Part shown: in pieces, positions 50,202 to 58,013 of the stretch
Layout: every line of letters begins with the position of its first letter
How positions within the stretch are numbered: position 1 is the stretch's first letter
Assembly (NCBI GenBank): GCA_021413445.1
Contig: JAIOQI010000008.1
Span: forward strand, 1-58,013
Direction of reading: 5' to 3'
Length of the DNA: 58,013 nucleotides
Source: Alphaproteobacteria bacterium
Lineage (GTDB): Bacteria > Pseudomonadota > Alphaproteobacteria > Micavibrionales > UBA2020
The notes under the pieces: generated by a model
What the model saw: only the letters and a program-made list of their open reading frames with translations
The model's database searches: none
Told to the model about the DNA's origin: nothing
Translations under genes and position numbers: made by a program

Positions 50202-50753
50202 CTAAGGACCAGAATTTCCGCCGTTCCCCTGATGGGGGGACGGCGGTTTTTTTTCCTCAAAAAACTTGAGAATATCGGGGCGCTGGCGGGCGTGGGGCAG
50301 CGCGCCGTCTTTTTTGGCGCCGCCGTCGATCAGGGCCCGCACGATGTCCGCGTGCCCTTTGACTACCGCCGTGATAAGCGCCGTGGCGCCGCTGACGCTT
50401 TTCTGCTCGAGATCCCTGACTGTGCCGGAAAAATCGTTCATGTCCGTCATGCGCCCGTGCATGTGCGGGATGAAATCATAGTGGTCCCCGGCCGCTTCCT
50501 CGAGCCGGGCGCCGTGCCCGATCAAGGCCGCCGCAATCTCCGTGTGGCCGTGAAAGGCGGCGAGGATCAGCGGTGTGCAGCCTTCTTCCGTTTTGCCGTC
50601 AAGCGGCGCGCCGGCCTGGATCAGCAGCAGGACTTTTTTGAGGTCGGCGTCCTTTTTGCCCGCTTCCTGCAGCAGTTCGTCCGCCAGCCGTTTCGCCTTT
50701 TCCGGCGAATGGTTGAAAATGTCGCTGAGGGGTTTCTTTTCCGGATGTGCCAT
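50202..50753 (-). CDS. Ankyrin-repeat protein
   Basis: A 183-residue protein from the ATG at 50753. Ankyrin-type units: LLLIQAGAPLDGKTEEGCTP, LILAAFHGHTEIAAALIGHG, GATALITAVVKGHADIVRAL and IDGGAKKDGALPHARQRPDI. An insertion (DHYDFIPHMHGRMTDMNDFS) separates units 2 and 3. Cytoplasmic, no signal peptide. Its end overlaps the terminator of the convergent HEGWH gene. The binding partner is unknown. The first in-frame ATG at 50801 is less likely. Confidence 0.82.
   Translation of the reverse strand: MAHPEKKPLSDIFNHSPEKAKRLADELLQEAGKKDADLKKVLLLIQAGAPLDGKTEEGCTPLILAAFHGHTEIAAALIGHGARLEEAAGDHYDFIPHMHGRMTDMNDFSGTVRDLEQKSVSGATALITAVVKGHADIVRALIDGGAKKDGALPHARQRPDILKFFEEKKPPSPHQGNGGNSGP
50218..50254 (+). 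terminator. Terminator after the HEGWH pair
   Basis: CCGCCGTTCCCC (50218-50229), loop TGAT, GGGGGGACGGCGG (50234-50246), then eight T. Strong rightward terminator. It also encodes the last residues of the convergent ankyrin gene. Confidence 0.85.
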
Positions 50754-50862
50754 GGGTGACTCAAAAAATAAAAAATGATGATAGGGGCAGTCTAACAACA
50801 ACCCCCCGCAGGGTCAAACTCCCCATATGGAGGGTTTATGGCTAAATGGGCGCTTTGACCCC

Positions 50863-51348
50863 TTAAGAATCTTTCTTCGCCCCGCGGAGGCTTCGCGGTT
50901 TGTGGCCGTTTGATTCCATTTCTTCCGGCGTCGTCGTCCGGTTGATGAAATAAACCGCCGGAAGCATGAGCAGGTTCACCAGGATGATGAAGATGGTCAG
51001 GATGCCGGCTGGTATAAAAAGCCCGGTGCCGGCGAACATTCCCACGGCCACGCTGCACCACAAGGTGGCGGCGGTATTGAAGCCCTTGATATTGACCCCT
51101 TCGTGCATGATGACGCCCGCGCAGAGGAATCCGACCCCGGTGATGATCTGGGAGGCGATGCGCCCCAGGCCGGCGGGGTCCCCTGCCGGCAGCATCAGCC
51201 CGAAGATCATCAGGGCGGCCGAGCCGATGGTGATGAGGGTGTTCGTCCGGAGCCCGACATAGTGGCTGCGCCATTGCCTTTCAAGGCCGATCATGCCGCC
51301 CAGGAGCAGCGCAATACCCAGCCGCAGCGTAATTTGTTCCCAAGTCAT
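50863..51348 (-). CDS. MgtC/SapB-family membrane protein
   Basis: A 161-residue inner-membrane protein. The MgtC core is clear: RLGIALLLGGMIGLERQW with the conserved GxERQ, HYVGLRTNTLITIGSAALMI, RIASQIITGVGFLCAGVIMH and NIKGFNTAATLWCSVAVGMF. About five hydrophobic helices. The family includes virulence-linked Mg2+ stress proteins and many of unknown role. The ATG at 51348 is chosen over TTG or GTG codons at 51369 and 51357. A short basic tail (PRSLRGAKKDS) remains cytoplasmic. Confidence 0.88.
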   Translation of the reverse strand: MTWEQITLRLGIALLLGGMIGLERQWRSHYVGLRTNTLITIGSAALMIFGLMLPAGDPAGLGRIASQIITGVGFLCAGVIMHEGVNIKGFNTAATLWCSVAVGMFAGTGLFIPAGILTIFIILVNLLMLPAVYFINRTTTPEEMESNGHKPRSLRGAKKDS

Positions 51349-51538
51349 AAAATCCACCCATCCTTCCAAGTTTCCTACCTGACTACACTATAACTGAATC
51401 ATCCGCCTGAAAACATGCTTTACGGCCTCCACTGGCGGAAAACGCAAAAAGAGGGTAAAAATGAGATATGGCCCGTGTTTCCCGCCCAGCGCCGGAAATC
51501 GCTGCCGGGAAGCAATAACCAGTGCAGGAGACAGCCGG

Positions 51539-52075
51539 ATGCGGAAAAAATCTTTGCCTTTATCTGACGTCTATCGCCTGCTGGAGCCCGGACCCGTCGT
51601 CCTTATAACGACGGCCGACAAAGGGCGGGCGGATATCATGACGCAGTCATGGCATACGATGATAGATTTCGAGCCCCCTCTCATCGGCTGCGTGATAAGC
51701 AACCGAAACTTTTCTTTTGGCCCCCTGATGAAAACGAAGGAGTGCACCATCAACATTCCGACGGTGGAATTGTCGTCGGCCGTCGCCGGTTGCGGCAATA
51801 CGTCGGGCCGTGACACTGATAAATTCAAAAGATTTCACCTGACGCCCGTTGCCGCGTCACGGGTTAAGGCGCCGCTGATCGACGAATGCTACGCCAGCCT
51901 CGAATGCCGGGTGATCGACGCGAAAATGGCCGGCAAGTACAACCTGTTCATTCTCAAAGTTCTCAAGGCCTGGATCGATCCGGCGCAGAAGAACCCCAAA
52001 ACACTGCACCATAGGGGCAACGGAAAGTTCATGGTCGCCGGCAAGACGGTCACGCTGCGCTCGCGGGCGAAATAG
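51539..52075 (+). CDS. Flavin reductase-like domain protein
   Basis: A 178-residue protein of the flavin reductase-like FMN-binding family. The ATG at 51539 has AGGAGA upstream; the frame also extends to 51461 without a site. Motifs: PGPVVLITTADKGRADIMTQ, PPLIGCVISNRNFSFG, ECTINIPTVE, and FHLTPVAASRVKAPLIDECY, then LECRVIDAKMAG. These fit members that bind FMN and reduce flavins or act with oxygenases. No partner oxygenase is adjacent. Confidence 0.88.
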   Translation: MRKKSLPLSDVYRLLEPGPVVLITTADKGRADIMTQSWHTMIDFEPPLIGCVISNRNFSFGPLMKTKECTINIPTVELSSAVAGCGNTSGRDTDKFKRFHLTPVAASRVKAPLIDECYASLECRVIDAKMAGKYNLFILKVLKAWIDPAQKNPKTLHHRGNGKFMVAGKTVTLRSRAK

Positions 52076-52096
52076 GACAAGGTCGGCGCCGCTAAC

Positions 52097-54319
52097 CTAG
52101 CGATCCTCGATCACGCCAAGCTCGCTGTCCGTCTGGCGGAGATGCAGCGAAATAGCGCGCGCGATCCGCGCAAAGACGCGCACGCCAAGCACGGCATCGT
52201 CATAGACATGCGTGTTGAACTCGCGCCGGGAGAGCACGTAAAGCTCGCAATCGGTCCTGGCCTCGGCATCGGCGGAGCGGCGGCCGCGATCCAGAAACGC
52301 CATTTCGCCGAAAAAGTCGCCGCGTCCTATGGTGGCGAGGTGATGGTGCTTGCCCCCCTTCAGCGGGAGCAGGATATGCACGATGCCGCGGCGAATAAGA
52401 TAAATTTCATCGCCTTCATCGCCGTGATAAAATATCTTTTCCCCGGCGCGCACCGTCCGTTCATGCAGGCACCGGCGTAATTTATCGAGCACGCTGTCGT
52501 CAAACTCGCGCAGCAACTCGATCTGTCTGAGGTCCAAAGCCTCCTCTTCCGCGCCTTTCACCCAGCCGGCCGCTTCCAGGATGCGGGTTTCCATCCACTC
52601 CAGGGCGTCATCCCTGATCTCGAATATGCGGATGCCGCCGCCTTTTTCATCGACCAGCCCGACCCCCACCATATAACGGTGGAGATCCTGGCGGCTGGGC
52701 AGGGTGGAGGGCATGCCGCTGAAAAGGAGTCCGCCGCCGTGTTCCTTAAGCTGCTCGTGCATCTGCGCAAAAAGATGCGCCGCCGTGTAGTCCATGGATT
52801 GGACCCGGCGCATGTCGAGGAGCAGCCATTTGCGCGTTTTCAGGTCGGATTGCATCTCCACGAATAAATTGTCGGTCGTGCCGAAAAACAGGTTCCCCTG
52901 CAGCTCATAGACCGCCGCGTCATCGCCGTGCTGCTGCAGGAGGGCGCGCTCGGCTTCGAGGCGGCGGGTCTTGGATGAAATCTCCCTGAGTGTCGCCCGC
53001 CGCCGCAGGACCGAGCCGCGAATCTGGTCGCGGATAAACAGCAGGATGGAAAGCCCGATGCCCGTCGCCGAAGCCGGAATAAGGCCGAACGTCTCGGCCA
53101 CGATGACGACCGCGGCGATGACGGCGAAATCCAGGCGCGTCTCGGCATGCTTCAGCAGCCTGAAGGCGTGCCAGTCGAACATCCGGAAGGCGACCACCAG
53201 CAGGATTCCGGCCAGCGCCCCGATCGGCACCCAGGCGATCAGCGGGGCCAGGGCCAGGATGGCGAGGATCACGAATATTCCTTCAATGAAACCCGATTGC
53301 GCCCCGCGCCCGCCGCTGGTGACGTTCACCAGCGTCGGCCCCATGGTGCCGGCGCCGGGCATGCCGCCCGCGGCGAAGGAGGCCAGATTGGCGATGCCCT
53401 GCCCGAATAATTCGCGGTTGGAGTTATGCCGGCTCCTGGTCAGGGCATCCAGCACCACGCAGGTTTTCAGGGTGTCGATGGAAAGCAATGCCGACAGGGC
53501 CAGCGCGGAGTAACCGACCAGCCGCAGGTCCTCCATGCGGATTTGAAGCATCGAGCTGAAACGGCCGCTGACCGTCTGCAGGAAAGATCCCGCCGACCGG
53601 ATGGGGCCGATCACCAGCGGGTTGGCTTCGATGGACAATAATGAAGGCATGAACAAGCCCAGTATCAGGTAACTGATAATGCCGGCCGTCAGGCCCAGAA
53701 TGGCGGCGGGCACTTTTCGCGTCACCCGCTGGGCCAGCAGCATGACGCCCATGGTAACGAGGCCGACGACAATGCCCGGCCACTGCCACAGCTCCGGGGA
53801 AGCGAGCCCGTGCAGGAGCGCGGTTCCCTTTGGCAAGCCGAGCAGCTTGGGCAGCTGCCCGAGCGCAATAATCAGGCCGACGCCGGAAAGGTAACCGCTG
53901 ACCACGGGATAAGGGATGTACTTGATGAGGCGGCCGCTCTTCGATATCCCGTATGCCACTTGCAGCAGCGCCGAAAGAAGCGCCGTCAGGGCCAGCAATC
54001 CCGGTATGCGATCGGCTTCCACTCCCTTGCTGACAAGGGCGATGGCGAGTCCCGACAGGATCGCCGCGGCGGGCGCGCAGGGCGCCGTAATCAGCGCCGG
54101 CGTGCGGCCCACCAGCGGAGCCACCAGACCCAGCGCGGCCGCCCCGATCATGCCGATGAGCGCGCCCTGGCCGGCCATTTCCGGCGAGATGGCTGAAAAG
54201 ATGAGCACGCCAAAGGCGATGGAGGAGGGCAGGGCGACCAGCATCGCCGCCAGCCCGCCCCAAACCTCGTTGGCGAGGTTGTGACTTGGTGCGCCTGTCG
54301 TGGAAGAAGCGTGTGCCAT
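52097..54319 (-). CDS. SulP-family anion transporter with STAS and cyclic-nucleotide-binding domains
   Basis: A 740-residue membrane protein with three parts. Residues about 15-420 are the SulP/SLC26 transporter (about 12 helices; ALPSSIAFGVLIF, TAPCAPAAAILSG). Residues about 440-550 are a STAS domain (AVYELQGNLFFGTTDNLF, LLLDMRRVQSMDYTAAHLF). Residues about 610-725 are a cNMP-binding domain (GEKIFYHGDEGDEIYLIRRG, GRGDFFGEMAFLDRGRRSAD). Substrate may be sulfate, bicarbonate or another anion. Attachment of a cyclic-nucleotide sensor suggests gating by cAMP or cGMP, but the domain's ligand is not proven. Confidence 0.92.
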   Translation of the reverse strand: MAHASSTTGAPSHNLANEVWGGLAAMLVALPSSIAFGVLIFSAISPEMAGQGALIGMIGAAALGLVAPLVGRTPALITAPCAPAAAILSGLAIALVSKGVEADRIPGLLALTALLSALLQVAYGISKSGRLIKYIPYPVVSGYLSGVGLIIALGQLPKLLGLPKGTALLHGLASPELWQWPGIVVGLVTMGVMLLAQRVTRKVPAAILGLTAGIISYLILGLFMPSLLSIEANPLVIGPIRSAGSFLQTVSGRFSSMLQIRMEDLRLVGYSALALSALLSIDTLKTCVVLDALTRSRHNSNRELFGQGIANLASFAAGGMPGAGTMGPTLVNVTSGGRGAQSGFIEGIFVILAILALAPLIAWVPIGALAGILLVVAFRMFDWHAFRLLKHAETRLDFAVIAAVVIVAETFGLIPASATGIGLSILLFIRDQIRGSVLRRRATLREISSKTRRLEAERALLQQHGDDAAVYELQGNLFFGTTDNLFVEMQSDLKTRKWLLLDMRRVQSMDYTAAHLFAQMHEQLKEHGGGLLFSGMPSTLPSRQDLHRYMVGVGLVDEKGGGIRIFEIRDDALEWMETRILEAAGWVKGAEEEALDLRQIELLREFDDSVLDKLRRCLHERTVRAGEKIFYHGDEGDEIYLIRRGIVHILLPLKGGKHHHLATIGRGDFFGEMAFLDRGRRSADAEARTDCELYVLSRREFNTHVYDDAVLGVRVFARIARAISLHLRQTDSELGVIEDR

Positions 54320-54498
54320 TAAATTATTTTTTCCCGTGCAACTGCCCGCTCATGGATCCGGGGCAAAGAGCTGTCTATTTGATTTTAATGGAAAGTAATG
54401 AAAAAGGGTAGCCCCTGCTGGGATTCGGTTAACCTTTGTATGGTAAAGTGAAGGATGGGCTTATTTGAACTTTAACCAACTTTTCAGGGGTAGAATCG

Positions 54499-55113
54499 AT
54501 GAAAAAATATACTTTAGCTTTGTTTGCAGCGGTTGCCCTTGTATTGGCAATGGGAAATATCAGCGCGTTTGCGTTCACAAGCGAAGTGGGCTGCAAATTA
54601 AAATGCGGCGCCGGCGGGACATGTACTGGGTCGGGGAGTAAGTGGCAATGTGACCACGGCGGCGCCGCCCTTTCTGCCGAACCATGGACGCCGCTTGCAA
54701 ACAGGGACATAGGGTCGCCGCGTTCGCAGCTAGGTTTAGACTATGCTTTGAACCCCAGCGTCAGGCTGGATTTAAGCCAGAGCGCCAAGCTGGGGTTTCC
54801 TGATGCGGAGGCGATGAACAGTTATTATAACGACGTTAGATTGCATTATCAGAACCGTCTGCAAGACGTTCAGCAGTCCGGCAATCCAAAATTTATACCT
54901 GACTTTATTAGAAACTATTCTACACGCGGCTTTGACAATGTCGCGATGTATAGAAGATGGTGGAATGAGTTTTCATCTTTGCTCATTAAGGACCAGGGCC
55001 TCGCCCCCGGCGCGACGGGTGGTACGGAAGTTTGGGTCTGGTGGTACTGCCATAGGAACTATGTCAGTGCGGCGGTACAGAAGTGCATGAGCGACTTAAG
55101 GTCGCTTGAATGA
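54499..55113 (+). CDS. Small exported Cys-containing protein
   Basis: A 204-residue protein with a clear signal peptide (KKYTLALFAAVALVLAMGNI, cleavage near SAFA). The mature N-terminus has a cysteine-rich knot (VGCKLKCGAGGTC, KWQCDHGG), consistent with disulfides outside the cytoplasm. The rest is helical with aromatic residues (YRRWWNEFSSLLIKDQG) and a second Cys pair (WWYCHRNY, VQKCMSDL). No family recognised. Monocistronic, between the SulP gene and a methyltransferase; could be secreted. Confidence 0.72.
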   Translation: MKKYTLALFAAVALVLAMGNISAFAFTSEVGCKLKCGAGGTCTGSGSKWQCDHGGAALSAEPWTPLANRDIGSPRSQLGLDYALNPSVRLDLSQSAKLGFPDAEAMNSYYNDVRLHYQNRLQDVQQSGNPKFIPDFIRNYSTRGFDNVAMYRRWWNEFSSLLIKDQGLAPGATGGTEVWVWWYCHRNYVSAAVQKCMSDLRSLE

Positions 55114-55175
55114 GCGATCGGATATTGGGAAAAAGCTTCCTGCTATGCTTGCCAATCTTCCGGTTAGCCTAAAAC

Positions 55176-55952
55176 TTAATCCGGCAGAGTGTTGTCATCC
55201 CCGGTCTTGGCGTAAATTCTTGACCAACTTGCAAAGTCCGCCTCCAATTTACCATCCTTGAAGTATGGCGAAAGATTATTCAAAAGCGCTGTCCTGAAGC
55301 GATCAATATCTAAAGACAGTCTCTTTAAGCTGTCTCCATAAGACGTTGACAGGGTATGATCGATGAGATATTGCAAGTCAAATTTACCCTTACGCCGGAC
55401 TGAAAATCTGTCAACAGCCTCAAACCCCGCGCCACGCAGTGTTTCAGCGCCGGTAAAATCATAGCGACGAACAGGTTGATCCTTATACTCTCGCAATAAG
55501 GAGCTATAGATTGAACCCCAGTCCGCACTCCATTGAGTCGAACAAATGACTATTCGCCCCCCTGTTTTCAAATTTGCCTTAATCAGGTTTACAAGACTGT
55601 CGGGGCCAATCCAGTGAATGGCGCGGCCAATCACAAAGTGATCCACTGGTTCTGGCGCTTTAAACACGGCCAAATTTACATCATGCTGTGAGTAAACGGT
55701 GTTCTTCAGTGGCGGGGCAAAAGACAGCATCTCCGCAGAGCCATCGACAGCGTAGATTTTACCAACATAATCGGAAAAACCTTTTGCCAATTCGCCGCTT
55801 CCGCAGCAAATATCAAGCAATCGGGATTCCGGGTTCAGCTGTAATTTATTTGATAATCGGACAAATAAATCTTGCAGATAGGGCTCGCGATATTTGTAAT
55901 ACTTTGCCTGGGCGGAGTGTAATTTAATTGATTCAGGATTGATGGCGTTCAT
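55176..55952 (-). CDS. Class I SAM-dependent methyltransferase
   Basis: A 258-residue protein with a Rossmann methyltransferase domain. Motif I SRLLDICCGSGELAKGFSDY, the acidic end of strand 2 IYAVDGSAEML, motif post-I YSQHDVNLAVFKAPEP and the strand DHFVIGRAIHWIGPDS are all present. The C-terminal 90 residues are helical. Similar to Tam/BioC-like small-molecule methyltransferases, but the substrate is not readable. Somewhat AT-rich compared with the flanks. Monocistronic and divergent from the 56231 gene. Confidence 0.85.
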   Translation of the reverse strand: MNAINPESIKLHSAQAKYYKYREPYLQDLFVRLSNKLQLNPESRLLDICCGSGELAKGFSDYVGKIYAVDGSAEMLSFAPPLKNTVYSQHDVNLAVFKAPEPVDHFVIGRAIHWIGPDSLVNLIKANLKTGGRIVICSTQWSADWGSIYSSLLREYKDQPVRRYDFTGAETLRGAGFEAVDRFSVRRKGKFDLQYLIDHTLSTSYGDSLKRLSLDIDRFRTALLNNLSPYFKDGKLEADFASWSRIYAKTGDDNTLPD

Positions 55953-56230
55953 GCAAGAATATTAGATAAATATCTTGCGGGGTCAACTCCGTAGGGGAGT
56001 CCGGCGGTTGCCGATTGGACGCCGTAAAAAACATAATGAATAAGAATTAAGGAATGCAGGAGAAAAACCCTAAGATCCAATCTTGTGCAGGAGATAAAAT
56101 TCGTGCTACTAATTTTTTGGTAGAGATTTTCATTCTGCTCAATAATTATTTAATGACTGATTTTATGTAATACGCGAAATTCGCGACGTTTGTCCGATTT
56201 TAAAGCGCTTAACCCAAGGGGACCGCCAAC

Positions 56231-58013
56231 ATGTCGATCAGCTTCAAAAAAATTCTTCTCACCGGTACGGCATTGGTGGCGGTCGCCGCCTTCTCCGCAC
56301 CGGCGCGGGCGACGACTCAAACGCTGGCGGCGGATGCCATATGGGCGGGTACAGGCGGTGCGACCGGCGCCGACATTTTAAACGCCCTTACCTGTGACAG
56401 TGTCAACCTGAACGGCAACATCCTGACCGTTACCAATAACCAAACGGCCAATGACGATATCTGCGGCTGTGCCTTGGATACCTTCACGATCGGCGGGATT
56501 GCGGACACCCTGGGCGTTGGCAGCGTCGAGATCATTCAGGACGCGGGGGGCACCGTCAATCCCCTGGCTGTTACAATCACTTCGGTGAACCTGGTGGCGG
56601 CGTCGAATAATTTCTCGGTGGAGAATGACGCCACCGATACTGCCGACCAGGACGTGACCGTTGACGTCTCCGGCGCCTTCACCCTGGGCGGCGATCTCAT
56701 GATCACCAACGGCGACGGGGACAGCGGCGACACGATTACCATGACCATCGGCGACGGCGTGGGCACCGACAACACGACCGTGGGCGGCGGCACGACCATC
56801 ACCGGCGGAAATTTTGCCGGCGCCGACACCACCCTGATTCTCAACGGCAAAACCAATACCTTTACCGGCGGCGTCACGCTGGATGACAGCACCGGCAGCG
56901 CGATTATTTCCTTTACGGGCTCCGGCGCGCAGTCGGTGACGGGCACGATTGATGGCGACGTTGCCGGCGAGGGCACCCTTTACCTCAATAACGCGGCTGC
57001 CGGCACGGGCGTGACCTTCAACAGCGCCATCGGGGGCGGCGCGGCGCTGGGTGCGATCGACTTCGCGAGCGCCAACACCACCGTCTTCAACTCCACGGTG
57101 AATGCGGATGAGATCCTTTTTGGGTCGGCCGCCACCGCCAATTTCAACGGTGACGTGACGACCGCCATCGGCATCGATTTATCCGGCTTTTCCGGTGTGA
57201 TCAATTTCGGCGACAATGCCGACCTGACCGGCAACCTGAACAGCACGACGGCCGGTTTCGGCACGGTCAATTTCCTCGGCACCAGCACGGTGGGCGGCGG
57301 CGTCCTGGGCGCATTGGGCGATGAGCTTGCCGAAATTAACGGCGGCGCGGCCGGTGAGACGGTGACGATCAACAGCTCGGTTGCCGCAACCAACATCAAC
57401 GTCACCGGCACGGGCACGCTTGAATTCAATGCCGATGTGATCGGCGCGCTGAACTTCAGCGGCGGCAACGGCACGATCGTTGCCGGCGACGGCGTGACAA
57501 TAACCGGCGATATCACCACCACGACCGACAATACGGGCATTCTGGAGCTGGCGGATACCGGTGGCGGCACGGTGATTGACGGGCTGGTCGGCGCGGCGGG
57601 CTCTGCGCTGAACGCGGTCAACGTGACGGGCGCCGCCGGCGACGTGACCTTTAACAAAGCCGTGGTTGCGTCCGACATCGACCTGGGCGGCTCTGCCGCG
57701 ACGGCGGCCACCTTCAAGGACGATGTGACCGGCGACGTGAACTTCAGCGCGGACGGCACGATGGTCGCCGACGGCGCCATCACCGTCACGGGCGATATCA
57801 CTGCGGCGGTGACGGGCGAGGGCACTATTAATGTCGTTGATTTTGCCGGGACAACTTCTTTTGACGGCAATATCGGCACCAGCGGCAAAAACATCGGCGT
57901 CCTGAATATCGCGGGCGCTGCGGCCAACACCGTCACCACCACCGGCAACCTCTATGTCAAGGCGATCACGGCGAATGCCGCGGACACCCTGGAATTCATC
58001 GGCACGGCGGCGG
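56231..58013 (+). CDS. Autotransporter-like repeat surface protein, N-terminal part (cut by window edge)
   Basis: Open from an ATG at 56231 to the right edge, 594 codons with no stop. Signal peptide (ILLTGTALVAVAAFSAPARA), then a long Gly/Thr/Asn/Asp-rich passenger made of short strands (LTGNLNSTTAGFGTVNFLGT, VTFNKAVVASDIDLGG, ITVTGDITAAVTGEGTINVV), as in right-handed beta-helices. Almost no Lys or aromatics; only three cysteines, all early. A Type V autotransporter or other large adhesin is likely, but the beta-barrel or anchor lies beyond the window. AAGGGGA is a weak ribosome site before the ATG. Confidence 0.75.
   Translation, partial: MSISFKKILLTGTALVAVAAFSAPARATTQTLAADAIWAGTGGATGADILNALTCDSVNLNGNILTVTNNQTANDDICGCALDTFTIGGIADTLGVGSVEIIQDAGGTVNPLAVTITSVNLVAASNNFSVENDATDTADQDVTVDVSGAFTLGGDLMITNGDGDSGDTITMTIGDGVGTDNTTVGGGTTITGGNFAGADTTLILNGKTNTFTGGVTLDDSTGSAIISFTGSGAQSVTGTIDGDVAGEGTLYLNNAAAGTGVTFNSAIGGGAALGAIDFASANTTVFNSTVNADEILFGSAATANFNGDVTTAIGIDLSGFSGVINFGDNADLTGNLNSTTAGFGTVNFLGTSTVGGGVLGALGDELAEINGGAAGETVTINSSVAATNINVTGTGTLEFNADVIGALNFSGGNGTIVAGDGVTITGDITTTTDNTGILELADTGGGTVIDGLVGAAGSALNAVNVTGAAGDVTFNKAVVASDIDLGGSAATAATFKDDVTGDVNFSADGTMVADGAITVTGDITAAVTGEGTINVVDFAGTTSFDGNIGTSGKNIGVLNIAGAAANTVTTTGNLYVKAITANAADTLEFIGTAA

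Noticed and set aside
56536-57948. Leftward ORFs opposite the autotransporter-like gene
   Set aside because: Pro/Val/Ala/Ser-rich shadows of a Gly/Thr-rich repeat frame that has a signal peptide.

Overview
The window is GC-rich bacterial chromosome. Gene content points to an alphaproteobacterium: kdsB-pheA, an NDUFA12-type complex I accessory subunit followed by mlaD, a DUF2155 protein and aat, a petABC bc1 operon, and a DUF1285-Nudix-CCA transferase operon. A Micavibrio-like or Rhodospirillales-like host would fit, but genus is inference.

Layout. 1-3449: ftsK (cut by the left edge), a small conserved ORF, pheA and kdsB, all leftward. 3585-15386 is an accessory block built from two paralogous families. 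One is six proteins carrying a roughly 30-residue LNDG-x-NGEPA repeat: two exported ones at 3585-5009 and a four-gene leftward operon without signal peptides at 15386-13171. The other is three large proteins joining an ankyrin-like N-terminus to a CCA-type nucleotidyltransferase signature. Between the second and third of these sits a complete 2.9 kb IS1-type transposable element (18-bp terminal inverted repeats, 8-bp target duplication) carrying a MazF-like toxin, a P63C-domain protein and a small basic protein. rlmN follows the third paralog.

15623-19344: acyl-CoA dehydrogenase, an APH-type kinase and mobA. 19436-20641: an AT-rich pentapeptide-like membrane protein. 20704-28839: an AT-rich genomic island integrated in tRNA-Ala(GGC). 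It is bounded by a 49-bp near-identical direct repeat (the tRNA 3' end) and carries a tyrosine integrase, a lipoprotein and two unknown genes. It also carries a modification/defence cluster: a Vsr endonuclease, a cytosine-C5 methyltransferase, a GHKL (MORC/MutL-like) ATPase and an unknown partner. Three structured-RNA candidates lie in it, including a tRNA-like gene with a hairpin inserted in its anticodon arm.

28961-45410 is mostly housekeeping: yccA, thpR, cca, Nudix, DUF1285, moxR, the NDUFA12-mlaD-DUF2155 operon, aat, a Na/Pi cotransporter, petABC, traX, trmL and hemF. It holds CCCTCTCCC-type palindromic repeats and a candidate sRNA. 45528-50188: nitronate monooxygenase and a tandem pair of exported proteins with an HEGWH putative zinc site. 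50202-55952: ankyrin protein, MgtC, flavin reductase, a SulP-STAS-cNMP transporter, a small secreted protein and a methyltransferase. 56231 to the right edge: the start of a large autotransporter-like surface protein.

Best candidates for undescribed biology are the LNDG-repeat and ankyrin-nucleotidyltransferase families, the IS1-type element with shared palindromic operators, the GHKL/Vsr/methyltransferase cluster, the island RNAs, the HEGWH pair, and a cytochrome c1 whose haem motif lacks its first cysteine.
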